Numbered from the stretch's first letter, positions 42,144 to 53,804 are shown. The stretch is 64,000 bases of DNA from Gemmatimonadota bacterium (GCA_022823225.1 JAJDXM010000037.1:1-64000), one strand, 5' to 3'. A program made the numbers and translations. Notes: a model not told the origin generated them from the letters alone.

Positions 42144-44231
42144 ATGGCCGCGGCCAGGTCCTACCGGACGGAGAACATTCGCAACGTGGTGGTGCTCGGG
42201 CACGGCGGCTCGGGCAAGACCACCCTCATCGACGCGGTGTGCTTCGCGTCGGGTACATCAAGGCGCAAGGGCAACGTCGGCGATGGGACCGCCCTGACCA
42301 TGACCACACCCGAGGAAAAGGCGCACGGCATGTCTCTGGAGTTGACGGTCGCCCACGCCGTCCATGACGGGACGAAGATCAACTTCCTCGACACCCCCGG
42401 CTACATGGACTTCATGGGGGACGCGGCGGCGGCCGCGAGGGTTGCCGACACGGCGCTGGTGACCGTGGGGGCCGCCTCCGGCGTTGAGGTCGGGACCGAA
42501 ATGGTCTGGGCGTTGTGTGAACAGCGCCGGCTTCCGCGGATGATCTTCGTGTCGATGATGGACAAGGCGCACGCCGACTTCGAGCAGGTGCTGAACGACG
42601 TGAAGGAAAAGCTTGCACCGGGCGCCGTGCCGGTGCAGATCCCGATCGGTGCGCGCGACGACTTCCGGGGCGTGGTGGATCTCCTGACCGGAAAGGCGTT
42701 CGTCTTCAAGCCGGGGACCGCGACCGGGGAGTGCGAAGAGGGGGCGATTCCGGACGACGTGGCCGACGCTGTCGAAAACTGGTCCACCGAACTCATGGAG
42801 ACCCTCGCCACGACCGACGAGGAGCTCCTGGACCGGTACCTGGAGGGCGAGGAGATTCCGCTAGACGAGCTGGTCGGGGCACTTTCGGGCGCGATGGCCG
42901 ACGGGGAGGTCGTTCCCGTTCTCTGCGGGGCCGCGGAGCAGTCATTTGGCGTGAACGAGCTGGCCCGGAAGCTGGTGGAGCTGGTCCCGCACCCGGGCAA
43001 GGCCGGCGAGGTGGAAGCCGCGGGCAGCAACGGAGAGGGCGTCAATCTGCGCACCTCGGACGAGGAGCAGGTGAGCGCGCTCGTCTTCAAGACCAGCGCC
43101 GAACCACACGTCGGCGAGTTGTCGCTCTTCCGCGTGTATTCCGGAATGATCGTCAACGGGAGTGAACTCAGGAACGGGAACCGGAACGCCACGGAGCGGA
43201 TCAACCACCTCGCGATTCCGCAGGCCAAGGAACGCGTCGAGGTGGAGGCGCTGCACGCGGGCGACATCGGCGTTGTGGCAAAGCTCAAGGCCACCCGCAC
43301 GAACGACACCCTGTCCGGGGCGGGGAGCCCGGTCACGCTCGACGGCGTGGAGTTCCCCAGCCCGGACATCTCCGTTGCGGTAAGGGGGGCGGCACGCGCC
43401 GACGAAGACAAGCTGGGGGAGGCCCTGGGGCGACTCCACGACGAGGATCCCACGTTCGTCGCCGAATTCAACCCGGAGCTGCGCCAGACGATCGCGAGGG
43501 GGCTTGGCGAACTGCATTTCATGGTGCAATTCGAGCGCATGAAGCGGAAGTACGGTGTTTCGGTGGAGACGGAGACGCCTCGGATCGCCTACAGAGAAAC
43601 AATCACCGCTCCCGCCGAGGGACAGGGGCGCTTCAAGAAACAGACCGGTGGACGAGGCCAGTTCGGAGACTGCTGGATCCGACTCAAGCCCAGACCGAGG
43701 GGCGAGGGCTACGAGTTCGTCAGTTCGATCAAGGGCGGGGTGATCCCCACCAAGTACGTGCCCTCTGTCAACCGGGGAATCCGGGAGGCGGCCGAAAAAG
43801 GGGTCGTGGCGGGCTATCCCGTGGTGGACTTCGAGGCCGAGTGCTACGACGGCTCCTACCATTCGGTCGACTCATCGGACATCGCCTTCAAGGTGGCCGG
43901 ATCGTATGCCTTCCGGAACGTTGCCGAGAAGGCGAGGCCGGCGCTGCTCGAGCCCATCGTGGAGGTCAAGGTTACGGCGCCGGACGAATACGTCGGCGAC
44001 ATCATGGGCGACCTCAACGGACGTTCGGCGCGCGTGATGGGAATGGATCCACTGGGCGGAACGACGGTGATCCGCGCTCAGGTGGCCGAGGCGGAACTGC
44101 ACAAGTACGCCTCCTCTCTGCGGTCGATCACGCAGGGCAGGGGGCATCATCGCCGAAAGCTGCTGGGGTACGATCTGGTACCGCAGGTGCGCGTCGCCAG
44201 GATCGTGGCCGAGGCCGAGGAGCGGGACTGA
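42144..44231 (+). CDS. Elongation factor G paralogue (EF-G-like GTPase)
   Basis: At 695 residues this is a full-length EF-G with all five domains, including the domain IV region (GRGQFGDCWIRLKPR, KGGVIPTKYVPSVNRGI). EF-G drives ribosome translocation with GTP. The G1 loop is GHGGSGKTT (19-27), as in EF-G2-type paralogues, and DTPGYMDF is G3. The G4 motif is Ser137-Met-Met-Asp140 (FVSMMDKAHADF) where EF-G has NKMD, so Asn and Lys are replaced. This casts doubt on guanine specificity. It is a monocistronic gene with its own promoter, away from str-operon genes, so it is probably a second EF-G with a specialised role; canonical fusA is not in the window. Confidence 0.88.
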   Translation: MAAARSYRTENIRNVVVLGHGGSGKTTLIDAVCFASGTSRRKGNVGDGTALTMTTPEEKAHGMSLELTVAHAVHDGTKINFLDTPGYMDFMGDAAAAARVADTALVTVGAASGVEVGTEMVWALCEQRRLPRMIFVSMMDKAHADFEQVLNDVKEKLAPGAVPVQIPIGARDDFRGVVDLLTGKAFVFKPGTATGECEEGAIPDDVADAVENWSTELMETLATTDEELLDRYLEGEEIPLDELVGALSGAMADGEVVPVLCGAAEQSFGVNELARKLVELVPHPGKAGEVEAAGSNGEGVNLRTSDEEQVSALVFKTSAEPHVGELSLFRVYSGMIVNGSELRNGNRNATERINHLAIPQAKERVEVEALHAGDIGVVAKLKATRTNDTLSGAGSPVTLDGVEFPSPDISVAVRGAARADEDKLGEALGRLHDEDPTFVAEFNPELRQTIARGLGELHFMVQFERMKRKYGVSVETETPRIAYRETITAPAEGQGRFKKQTGGRGQFGDCWIRLKPRPRGEGYEFVSSIKGGVIPTKYVPSVNRGIREAAEKGVVAGYPVVDFEAECYDGSYHSVDSSDIAFKVAGSYAFRNVAEKARPALLEPIVEVKVTAPDEYVGDIMGDLNGRSARVMGMDPLGGTTVIRAQVAEAELHKYASSLRSITQGRGHHRRKLLGYDLVPQVRVARIVAEAEERD

Positions 44232-44233
44232 CC

Positions 44234-44253
44234 AGCCGGGGGTGTGGCCGGCT
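44234..44253. terminator. Hairpin between two convergent genes
   Basis: AGCCGG (44234-44239) and CCGGCT (44248-44253) pair around an 8-base loop immediately after the EF-G stop and within the end of the minus-strand gene. It could stop transcription in both directions, but no T-run is present. Confidence 0.3.
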
Positions 44254-45688
44254 ACCTCGTGTAGATCAGCAAGACCCCGTTCGCTCCCCGGTCACCGTAC
44301 ATGAGTCCGGCCTCGAGCGGCGTCAGAAACCGGAATTCCTTGATGTCGCGGTGGTTCAGGTCGTACAGGAAGAATGAGGGTTCGGGCACCGGGCCATCGT
44401 TGAGCCGCACCTCGACCATGTTGCAGGCGTTGGGGTTGGTGGCATTCCGGCTGCGCCGCATCTCGATGCAGACCCCGAGCTGGGGGTTGCCGAAGGCGTT
44501 CGGCAGCAGGCTCTCGGTGATCGTCAGGCCCGGCACGCGTGCCGCCCGCGCCAGTCCGGCGAAGTCGAAGACCAGAGGCGCGACCGAGTCGACCTGCGCC
44601 GCCGTAAGCCCGTCGAAGCGAGCGCCGGGGGTGACGCCGGCCAGTGCGGCGACCCCGCTCCTTCGCCCCGTCACGACGATCGGGTCCATCACGATCGCCT
44701 CGTTGGAGAGCACGACTTCCAGACCGAGGGCCTCGTTGCTGAAGACCGTCAGCGAGTCGACGCGCGACGCGTACCCGAGGCGGCTCGTTTCGATGATCTG
44801 CCTGCCGGGCGGCACCCCTTCGAAGCCGAAACGGCCCGCGCTGTCGGTAAGTTCACCAAAGGGCAGGCCTGCCAGTCTCACCTCCGCTTCGGCCACGGGA
44901 GCGCGGGTGCCGTAGTCCAGCACCACGCCGGTGATCGTGACCGGCTCCGATATGGTGATCGCGATGTCGAGGACCTGCGGCCCGGCACGCCGCAGATTGA
45001 CCGGGGGCGCCTGGTTCCTGGCGAACGAAACCCCGACGGTGAGTTCCTCCGACGAATCCAGATTGCAAACGCGGTATTCGCCCGAGTCGTCGGTCCGTAC
45101 CTCGGTGACCAGACGCCGCCGCTGCAGGACACCGCTCCGGTCTCCGAACACATGGACCAGTGCGCGCGGGAGCGGCACGCCGGTCAGCGCGTCGGTGACG
45201 ATCCCCCCAATGGAAGTGCCGCCTGCTCCCGGTTCGGCGGAGCACCACCCCGCAAGGATCGTCTCGCGGGAGGGCACCGCGAGGTAGACCTCCGTGATCG
45301 CGTTCGGGGTTACCCTTACCCTCCCGGGCGGAACGCTGATACCGAGGTGGCCCAGCCGGGGATGGAAGAACATGACCTGGTGTTCCCCCACCGGGACCTG
45401 TTCGAGCCGGAATTCTCCGTCCTCGCCCGATTCTCCGCTCACGGTGGTTCCGACCACGGCCACGGTGGCGTTCGCGAGCACCGCGCTGGTGGTGCTGTCG
45501 AATACCAGGCCGATCACGGTCCCGGTCGCAGGTTCACCGTCCTGGGCCCACGCAGTCGGAGTGGAGAGAAGAAGCAGCGAGAGCGCCGCAATCAAGCAAT
45601 GGAGCGGCTCTCTGCACGGCTTCGGGAGGGACTGCCGATGCCATGCGGCGGTGGAGGAGTGCAAGCGCCGAGATCCTGGGTTTTTCAT
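44252..45688 (-). CDS. Exported carboxypeptidase-regulatory-like protein with orphan TonB-receptor plug
   Basis: The 478-residue product has a signal peptide (LIAALSLLLLSTPTAWAQ). It carries several carboxypeptidase-regulatory-like beta domains (VIGLVFDSTTSAVLANATV, then GGIVTDALTGVPLPRALVHV, and ITGVVLDYGTRAPVAEAEV). It ends in a plug-like domain (MDPIVVTGRRSG ... YGDRGANGVLLIYTR), which is how TonB-dependent receptor plugs end before the barrel. Here the gene stops at that point, so the barrel is missing. The protein is either a free-standing periplasmic protein or a remnant of a SusC-like receptor. No frameshift or extra barrel frame is seen downstream. Start ATG 45688 is the one that leaves a clean signal peptide. 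Confidence 0.76.
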   Translation of the reverse strand: MKNPGSRRLHSSTAAWHRQSLPKPCREPLHCLIAALSLLLLSTPTAWAQDGEPATGTVIGLVFDSTTSAVLANATVAVVGTTVSGESGEDGEFRLEQVPVGEHQVMFFHPRLGHLGISVPPGRVRVTPNAITEVYLAVPSRETILAGWCSAEPGAGGTSIGGIVTDALTGVPLPRALVHVFGDRSGVLQRRRLVTEVRTDDSGEYRVCNLDSSEELTVGVSFARNQAPPVNLRRAGPQVLDIAITISEPVTITGVVLDYGTRAPVAEAEVRLAGLPFGELTDSAGRFGFEGVPPGRQIIETSRLGYASRVDSLTVFSNEALGLEVVLSNEAIVMDPIVVTGRRSGVAALAGVTPGARFDGLTAAQVDSVAPLVFDFAGLARAARVPGLTITESLLPNAFGNPQLGVCIEMRRSRNATNPNACNMVEVRLNDGPVPEPSFFLYDLNHRDIKEFRFLTPLEAGLMYGDRGANGVLLIYTR

Positions 45689-45825
45689 GATTCGTGTGAT
45701 GCGATTGCCGGGTCGCGCAGTTGCCGGGGAACAGGCCGCGAGACCGGCCTCGCCCCCGGATACCAATAATACAGCCCACGCGGGTCCCGCGCGCGGGGGC
45801 AACCCGCTGAGCCCGGCTGCGGACC

Positions 45826-45834
45826 TGCTATATT
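45826..45834 (+). promoter_or_regulatory. Extended -10 promoter for the yebC-ruv operon
   Basis: TG-C-TATATT at 45826-45834 is an extended -10 element with 5 of 6 matches to TATAAT. No -35 is visible. It lies 76 bases before the start at 45910 and shows the same TGC-TA form as the element before manA. Confidence 0.5.
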
Positions 45835-45909
45835 TCCGGGGTCGGCCGTCGTGGGCGGGTGCGGGGCCTGCACGGACGGGAATCGACTGGAACCCGACGG
45901 AGGCGTCCC

Positions 45910-46656
45910 GTGGCGGGACACAGCAAGTGGTCGCAGATCAAGCGCAAGAAGGCGGTGAACGATCAGAAGCGCGGCCAGATCTTCACCAAGATCATCCGTG
46001 AGCTCACGGTGGCGGCCCGGGAGGGTGGCGGCGACCCCAACTTCAATCCACGTCTGCGTCTCGCGGTCGATGCGGCCAAGGCGGCCAACATGCCGCAGGA
46101 CAACATCGATCGTGCGATCAAGCGCGGGACCGGCGAGTTGGCGGGAGTCACCTACGAGGAGGTTGTGTACGAGGGGTACGGCCCTGGAGGCGTGGCCCTC
46201 TACATAGAGACGCTTACCGACAATCAGAAGCGCACCGTGGCCGCCGTGCGGCACCTTCTGGACAAGAACGGCGGCAATCTGGGCACGACCGGCTCGGTGG
46301 CATGGCAGTTCGAACGGATGGGGACGATCTACGTTGCTGCCGACGGGGTGGATGAGGACGAGGTCTTCGAAGCGGCGGTGGAAGCCGGTGCGGACGACGT
46401 GCGGAGCGAAGCGGGCGAGTATGTGGTCTCGACCGGGGCCACGGCGCTGCACGAAGTGCGTGGAGCCCTTCTCGCGGCCGGGCTTGCCGTGGCGTCGGCC
46501 CAGCTGACGATGGTGGCACGCAACGAGGTGGCGGTTGGCGGCCGGGACAGCGAAAGGCTCCTCAAGCTGCTCGACGCGCTCGATGATCAGGACGATGTGC
46601 AGCAGGTCCATTCGAACGCCGACCTGGACGCGTCGGTTCTGGCCCGGGTGTCGTGA
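45910..46656 (+). CDS. yebC: YebC/PmpR family protein
   Basis: GTG 45910 gives the standard N-terminus AGHSKWSQIKRKKAVNDQKR and 248 residues, the usual YebC length. Other features are MPQDNIDRAIKRGTGE, YEGYGPGGVALYIE and GSVAWQFERMG. YebC-type proteins were long listed as transcription regulators, and more recent work gives some of them a role on the ribosome at proline stretches. It commonly precedes ruvC, as here, and its stop overlaps the ruvC start (GTGA). The extended -10 promoter upstream probably drives this whole block. Confidence 0.95.
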   Translation: MAGHSKWSQIKRKKAVNDQKRGQIFTKIIRELTVAAREGGGDPNFNPRLRLAVDAAKAANMPQDNIDRAIKRGTGELAGVTYEEVVYEGYGPGGVALYIETLTDNQKRTVAAVRHLLDKNGGNLGTTGSVAWQFERMGTIYVAADGVDEDEVFEAAVEAGADDVRSEAGEYVVSTGATALHEVRGALLAAGLAVASAQLTMVARNEVAVGGRDSERLLKLLDALDDQDDVQQVHSNADLDASVLARVS

Positions 46657-47159
46657 CCGGGGGCGCGCCGGGTGGTCGCCGGATCCTGCTGGGCGTCGAT
46701 CCCGGGACGGCAGCAACGGGGTTCGGCGTCGTCGCGGTCGATGCGCGGCGCAGCGCGAAACTCATCCGGTGCGGCGTCATCCGCACATCGCCCTCCGAAT
46801 CGCTTCCGGTGCGCCTCATGGACATTCACGAGGGCGTGGCTGCGCTGATCGAGGAGTTCTCCCCGGCGGCGATGTCGATCGAGAACACCTTCTACGGCAA
46901 GAACGTGCGCACCGCGATCACCCTGGGGCAGGCGCGCGGGGCGATCATCGTGGCGGCGGTGCGGCGGGGCGTCGAGGTGGTCGAATACGCGCCCCGCGAC
47001 ATCAAGAAGGCCGTCGTCGGCACCGGGGCCGCAACCAAGGACCAGGTCGCATACATGGTGCGACGGCACCTCCGCCTGCGGACCGACCCCAGGCCGAGCG
47101 ATGCGGCGGACGGAATCGCCGCGGCGCTGTGCCACGCCTTCACCGGATCGTTGTCGTGA
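46653..47159 (+). CDS. ruvC: Holliday junction endonuclease RuvC
   Basis: The 168-residue RNase H-fold nuclease carries its acidic catalytic residues in LLGVDPGTA, SIENTFYGKN and SDAADGIAAAL. It resolves four-way junctions by paired cuts after RuvAB migrates them. GTG 46653 overlaps yebC by 4 bases, and the stop overlaps ruvA. The order yebC-ruvC-ruvA-ruvB is the standard bacterial one. Confidence 0.95.
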   Translation: MTGGAPGGRRILLGVDPGTAATGFGVVAVDARRSAKLIRCGVIRTSPSESLPVRLMDIHEGVAALIEEFSPAAMSIENTFYGKNVRTAITLGQARGAIIVAAVRRGVEVVEYAPRDIKKAVVGTGAATKDQVAYMVRRHLRLRTDPRPSDAADGIAAALCHAFTGSLS

Positions 47160-47749
47160 TCAGCCGGGTGAGGGGCACGTTGCTCAGCCTCGACACGGAC
47201 CGGGTCGAGGTCCTGGCGACGAGCGGGATCGTCTACGAAATCCATGTCCCCCTCACGGTCTTCCAGCAGCTCCCGGCCGAAGGCTCCGAACTGGAACTCC
47301 GGACGGCGTACGTCGTCCGCGACGAGACGCCCAGCCTCTACGGGTTTCTGGATGGGCGCGAACGCACGCTCTTCTACCGGCTGATGACTGTGGGGAAGGT
47401 GGGACCTCGCCTTGCGATGGCCCTGATGAGCAGCTACCGGGCGGCCCGGCTCGCCCGCGGGATCGCCGAAAAGGACAGCAAGCTGCTCTCGCGGGTAAGC
47501 GGGGTCGGAAAGAAGACGGCGGAGCGAATCGTGCTCGAACTCTCCGACAAGGTGAACGACCTGGCGGTCCTGGACGACTCGCTCGGGGCCGGCGCAGGTC
47601 ACGCTTCGGAGGCCGTGGCGGCCCTGGTTGCTCTCGGGTACGGCTTCACCGACGCCGACGCAGCCGTGCGCGCCATGCTGAGCACGCGCGACTTCGACAG
47701 CCCGGAGGAACTCGTCCGCCTGGTGCTGGCCGAGCGGGGACTGGAATAG
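47156..47749 (+). CDS. ruvA: Holliday junction branch migration protein RuvA
   Basis: GTG 47156 overlaps the ruvC stop. The 197-residue protein has an N-terminal OB domain (ISRVRGTLLSLDTDRVEVL), then two helix-hairpin-helix motifs (LMTVGKVGPRLAMALMS and VSGVGKKTAERIVLELSDK), and a C-terminal UBA-like domain (HASEAVAALVALGYG) that contacts RuvB. It holds the junction in a flat tetramer or octamer. Confidence 0.95.
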   Translation: MISRVRGTLLSLDTDRVEVLATSGIVYEIHVPLTVFQQLPAEGSELELRTAYVVRDETPSLYGFLDGRERTLFYRLMTVGKVGPRLAMALMSSYRAARLARGIAEKDSKLLSRVSGVGKKTAERIVLELSDKVNDLAVLDDSLGAGAGHASEAVAALVALGYGFTDADAAVRAMLSTRDFDSPEELVRLVLAERGLE

Positions 47750-47755
47750 GCCGTC

Positions 47756-48819
47756 ATGACCCGGCGCACCGAGATCACGACCCCGGAGATCCTGCCCCGG
47801 GAGAAGCGCTCCGAAGCCTCCCTGCGTCCGCGGCGCCTTTCCGGGTTCATCGGACAGGAGAACCTCAAGGAGGCGCTCGAAATCTCGATCCAGGCGGCAC
47901 GTGCCCGCGGGGAACCTCTCGACCACATCCTCTTCCACGGACCCCCCGGGTTGGGCAAGACGACGCTGGCCCTGCTCCTCGCCCGCGAAATGGCCGTGAG
48001 CATCATCAGCACCTCGGGTCCCGTGCTGGAAAAGGCTGCCGACCTGGTCGGGGCCCTCACCAACCTGAGCAAGGGCGACATCCTCTTCATCGACGAGATC
48101 CACCGGCTCAGGCCCGTGATCGAGGAGTTCCTCTATCCGGCGATGGAGGATTTCAAGGTCGAGGTGCGCCTCTCGGAGGGACCGCGGGCGCATACAATGA
48201 CGATGGCCGTCGAGCCGTTCACGCTTGTGGGAGCCACGACGCGCTTCGGGCTCCTCACGGCGCCCATGCGCGCGCGATTCGGGATCACGGAGCGGCTGGA
48301 TTTCTACCCTGCCGCCGAACTGGCGCGCGTGATCGAGCGAAGCGCGGGAATCATGGGGGTGCAGGCCACCCGGGGCGGGGCGCGCGAACTGGCTGCGCGG
48401 GCTCGCGGCACCCCGCGCGTGGCGAATCGGCTGTTGAGACGCGTCCGTGACTTCGCCCAGGTGCGCGCGGACGGGGTCCTGGATGTGGAGGTTGTGCGCG
48501 AGGCGCTGGAACTGCTCAATGTGGACGAGGCCGGACTGGACGCGATGGACACGCGGATCCTGAAGACCGTGGTCGACAAGTTCGAGGGTGGTCCGGTGGG
48601 TCTCGGCTCGCTGGCGGTCGCCCTGGGCGAGGACGCCGGCACGATCGAGGAAGTCTACGAGCCCTTTCTCATCCAGGAGGGCTTCATCATGCGGGGCCCC
48701 AGAGGGCGCGTCGCGACCCGCAAGGCGTACGAACGGCTTGGGCGACCTTTCCCGGAAGGCGGCCATGGCCCGGTTGGCGGAGACTCCGGTCCCCCTCATC
48801 CAAACCTCTTCGGGCCGAG

Positions 48820-48823
<4 letters not shown>
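47756..48823 (+). CDS. ruvB: Holliday junction helicase motor RuvB
   Basis: This 355-residue AAA+ ATPase has Walker [10 protein letters not shown] at 62-70, Walker B in [17 protein letters not shown] and sensor residues in [19 protein letters not shown]. The C-terminal winged helix ends in [21 protein letters not shown]. The hexamer pulls DNA through RuvA to move the branch. ATG 47756 follows ruvA with a 6-base gap, and the queA GTG overlaps its stop. The last 20 or so residues ([19 protein letters not shown]) form a proline/glycine tail longer than usual. Confidence 0.95.
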
Positions 48824-51170
<2,347 letters not shown>

Positions 51171-51206
51171 CGCGGAACAGTTACGAAAAACAAGGACGCC
51201 GGAATC

Positions 51207-51542
51207 TTGCCACTCCATACGACCATGGCCACCGTGCTCGCAACCGCCCCGCCTCCCGCCGTGCCCCGCGAGGGCGGCAGCGGATTGACGATCCTGCTGT
51301 TCCAGGTGGTCATGATCGGGGCCATCTTCTACTTCCTGCTGATCCGTCCCCAGCGGAAGGAGCGGCAGCGCCACCAGGAGATGCTGTCGCAACTGGCCAA
51401 GGGGGACAGGGTCATGACCAGCGGCGGGATCATCGGCCAGATCGTCCATGCGTCGGAGACGGAGCTGACGATCCGTACCGCCGAGAACACCCGGCTGGTG
51501 GTGGACCGGGGCCACATCGCCCGCAAGGTCGTGGACGCGTAG
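51207..51542 (+). CDS. yajC: Preprotein translocase subunit YajC
   Basis: The 111-residue protein has one membrane segment with the YajC motif ILLFQVVMIGAIFYFLLIRP, then QRKERQRHQEMLSQLAKGDRVMTSGGIIGQI as a short SH3-like domain. YajC associates with SecDF in the Sec translocase. TTG 51207 is the likely start; an internal ATG at 51225 is an alternative. In many genomes yajC sits behind tgt and before secD, but here def follows and no secDF is in the window. Confidence 0.94.
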   Translation: MPLHTTMATVLATAPPPAVPREGGSGLTILLFQVVMIGAIFYFLLIRPQRKERQRHQEMLSQLAKGDRVMTSGGIIGQIVHASETELTIRTAENTRLVVDRGHIARKVVDA

Positions 51543-51579
51543 GGGCCGATGGCCGCACTACGCTGACGCGGACCGGGCC

Positions 51580-52086
51580 GTGGCACTTCTGGACATACGG
51601 CGGCTGGGCGCGAAGGTGTTGCGCAGGAAGGCCGAGCCGGTCGAGGAGATCACGGACGAGACGCGGCGGCTGGTGAGCGACATGTGGGACACCATGTACG
51701 AAGCCGAGGGGATAGGACTTGCCGCTCCGCAGGTCGGGATATCCCTGCGCATCCTCGTCGTGGATGTAACAAACGAGGACGAGAGCCACCACCGTCGCGC
51801 GCTTGTCAACCCCGTCGTTGTCGAGTCCAGCGACGCCACGGACAAGGCCATGGAGGGCTGCCTCAGCATGCCGGGAATCGAGGAAGCGGTAACGAGGCCC
51901 GCGAGGGTCACCGTGGAGGCGCTCTCGGAGGATGGGGAACCGGTGCGGATCGAGGCCGACGGCCTGCTGGCGCGTGCCCTGCAGCACGAGGTGGACCACC
52001 TCGACGGGGTGCTCTTCATCGACCGCGTGTCGCCGCTGAAGCGAAGCATGCTTCGGAGGAAGTGGCGGAAGCGCAAAACGGAGTAG
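51580..52086 (+). CDS. def: Peptide deformylase
   Basis: The 168-residue enzyme removes formyl groups from new N-terminal methionines. The metal site has all three elements: GIGLAAPQVG at 44-53, Cys94 in MEGCLSMPG, and HEVDH at 136-140 with His136, Glu137 and His140. Motif order and size match bacterial Def type I. A Lys/Arg-rich tail (KRSMLRRKWRKRKTE) is present. GTG 51580 is the start, and fmt, which adds the formyl group, follows after 4 bases. Confidence 0.95.
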   Translation: MALLDIRRLGAKVLRRKAEPVEEITDETRRLVSDMWDTMYEAEGIGLAAPQVGISLRILVVDVTNEDESHHRRALVNPVVVESSDATDKAMEGCLSMPGIEEAVTRPARVTVEALSEDGEPVRIEADGLLARALQHEVDHLDGVLFIDRVSPLKRSMLRRKWRKRKTE

Positions 52087-52090
52087 GGCA

Positions 52091-53020
52091 GTGAGAGTCC
52101 TCTTCTGGGGCACTCCGCATTTCGCGTTGCCAACGCTCCGCGCGGTTGCCGGCGCCGGACACGAGATCGTGGGCGTCGTGACGCGGCCGGACCGTCCGCG
52201 GGGGCGCGGGCGATTGACGCTGCCGTCGCCGGTCAGACGTCTTGCCGACGAGCTTGGCTACCCGGTGCTGACCCCGGAGATTCCCCGGGGCGACGCCTTC
52301 GAGGAGGCGGCCCGGGGTCTTGAGCCGGATGTGTCGGTGGTGGTTGCCTACGGGTGCATCCTGAACCGCGTTACTCTGGACATCCCCGCTCGCGGGTCGT
52401 TCAACCTGCATGCGTCGCTGCTTCCCGCGCTGAGGGGCGCCGCGCCGGTCAACTGGGCGATCGCCAGGGGCCACACCGAAACGGGGGTGAGCGTCATGCG
52501 CATGGTCGAGGCGATGGACGCGGGCCCGGTGCTTGCCCGGGAGCGCATCCCCATCGCGCCCACCGATGCCGCGTCGTCGCTGACAGCACGACTGGCCGAA
52601 TTGGGAGCTCGCGTGGTCGCGGAAACGCTGGGCCGCCTGGAATCCGGTCCGGTCAGGGAGAGGGCGCAGGATCATTCGGCGGCCACCTTCGCCCCGAAGG
52701 TCGATCGGGCCGCGGCGCGCGTCGATTGGAGGCGCGACCCCGATGACGTGGCCAACCTGATTCGCGGCATGGACGCGGTTCCCGGGGCCTGGACCCGGTT
52801 GGCTGGCGACCCGGTGAAGGTGTTTTCGCCAGAGGTTGTTTCGGGGACGGGCGCGGCCCCCGGCGAGATCGTCTCGGCCGACCCCGGGCGGGGGCTTCTG
52901 GTCGCGTGCGGAAGCGGGCTCCTGCGTATCCGGGAAGTGCACCCCGCGGGGAAGCGGCGCATGGAATCGGCGGCGTGGGTCCGGGGTCGCGGACCGAAGG
53001 CCGGGGATCGGTTCGAATAG
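52091..53020 (+). CDS. fmt: Methionyl-tRNA formyltransferase
   Basis: The 309-residue enzyme formylates initiator Met-tRNA using 10-formyltetrahydrofolate. The catalytic Asn105 and His107 are in GSFNLHASLLPALRGAAP, with the Asp in VEAMDAGPVL. The N-terminus (LFWGTPHFALPTLRAVAGAG) is the Rossmann fold, and a C-terminal OB-like domain (about 210-309) binds tRNA. GTG 52091 is the start. It partners def upstream. Confidence 0.95.
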   Translation: MRVLFWGTPHFALPTLRAVAGAGHEIVGVVTRPDRPRGRGRLTLPSPVRRLADELGYPVLTPEIPRGDAFEEAARGLEPDVSVVVAYGCILNRVTLDIPARGSFNLHASLLPALRGAAPVNWAIARGHTETGVSVMRMVEAMDAGPVLARERIPIAPTDAASSLTARLAELGARVVAETLGRLESGPVRERAQDHSAATFAPKVDRAAARVDWRRDPDDVANLIRGMDAVPGAWTRLAGDPVKVFSPEVVSGTGAAPGEIVSADPGRGLLVACGSGLLRIREVHPAGKRRMESAAWVRGRGPKAGDRFE

Positions 53021-53024
53021 CACC

Positions 53025-53804
53025 GTGGACGGGTCGGGCGTCGCACGGAGGTCCGTCTTCCGGTTGGGCGGAAGCGGGGGCGGAGTCGCACCGGGCAGGG
53101 CCGGGCGGTTGCCACGCCTGCATCTTGTCGCTGGGGACTCCGTCGTGGGCTCGGCGGACTATCGGCGCCGGCTCCGGCCGGTGATCGAAGCCGGCGGCGG
53201 CGAGCTGGCACTCCACCTGAGAGCGCGCGGCACCCCGGATTCACGCATCTACGAGGTTGCGGTCTGGCTGGCGCAGGCGTCGCGACGAGCGCGGCCGTCG
53301 CCGGCCGCGGGACTGATGGACACGGAGCGTGAGCCGGGCACCGCCGAGGCGGCATCCGGCGCGCGCGTCCTGGCGGTGGTCAACGACCGGGTCGATATCG
53401 CGCTCGCGGCGGGCGTGGGCGGAGTCCACCTTCGCGAAGACTCACTCCCGCCCGAGGCGGTGCGCACGGTCGCCGGGGATTCGCTCCTGATCGGCAGATC
53501 GATTCACGCGGCGGGCCAGGGGGACGATCTTCGCGGGCGGGGACTGGACTATCTGGTCATGGGGGCGGCCTACCGGACCGCTTCCCACCCTGGCCGCGCG
53601 CCTGCAGGCCCGGAGGCGGTCGCCGAGGCCGCGGCCCGCGCGGATGTTCCGGTGCTTGCAATCGGTGGGATCACGCCCGCGAAGGTGCCGGAAGTGGTGG
53701 CCCTGGGCGCCTACGGAGTCGTGGTGAAGAGCGGGGTCTGGGGACGGGAACACCCCGCCCGAGCCGTTGCACGCTACCTTCAAGTCCTTCACGGGAGGAC
53801 CTGA
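53025..53804 (+). CDS. ThiE/TenI family thiamine-phosphate synthase or thiazole tautomerase
   Basis: The frame is read from GTG 53025 (259 residues), although the first 35 residues are not family-like and a later start is possible. The TIM-barrel core has LHLVAGDSVV, RVLAVVNDRVDIALAAGVGGVHL, LLIGRSIHAAG, LDYLVMGAAYRTASHPG and VLAIGGITPAKVPEV. ThiE joins the pyrimidine and thiazole parts; TenI isomerises thiazole. The GPVxxT motif is modified here to MGAAYRTASH, and an insert of about 25 residues rich in Arg, Ala and Glu stands near residues 88-112. Genes thiS and thiG follow directly, so thiazole work is certain but ThiE versus TenI is not. Confidence 0.8.
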   Translation: MDGSGVARRSVFRLGGSGGGVAPGRAGRLPRLHLVAGDSVVGSADYRRRLRPVIEAGGGELALHLRARGTPDSRIYEVAVWLAQASRRARPSPAAGLMDTEREPGTAEAASGARVLAVVNDRVDIALAAGVGGVHLREDSLPPEAVRTVAGDSLLIGRSIHAAGQGDDLRGRGLDYLVMGAAYRTASHPGRAPAGPEAVAEAAARADVPVLAIGGITPAKVPEVVALGAYGVVVKSGVWGREHPARAVARYLQVLHGRT

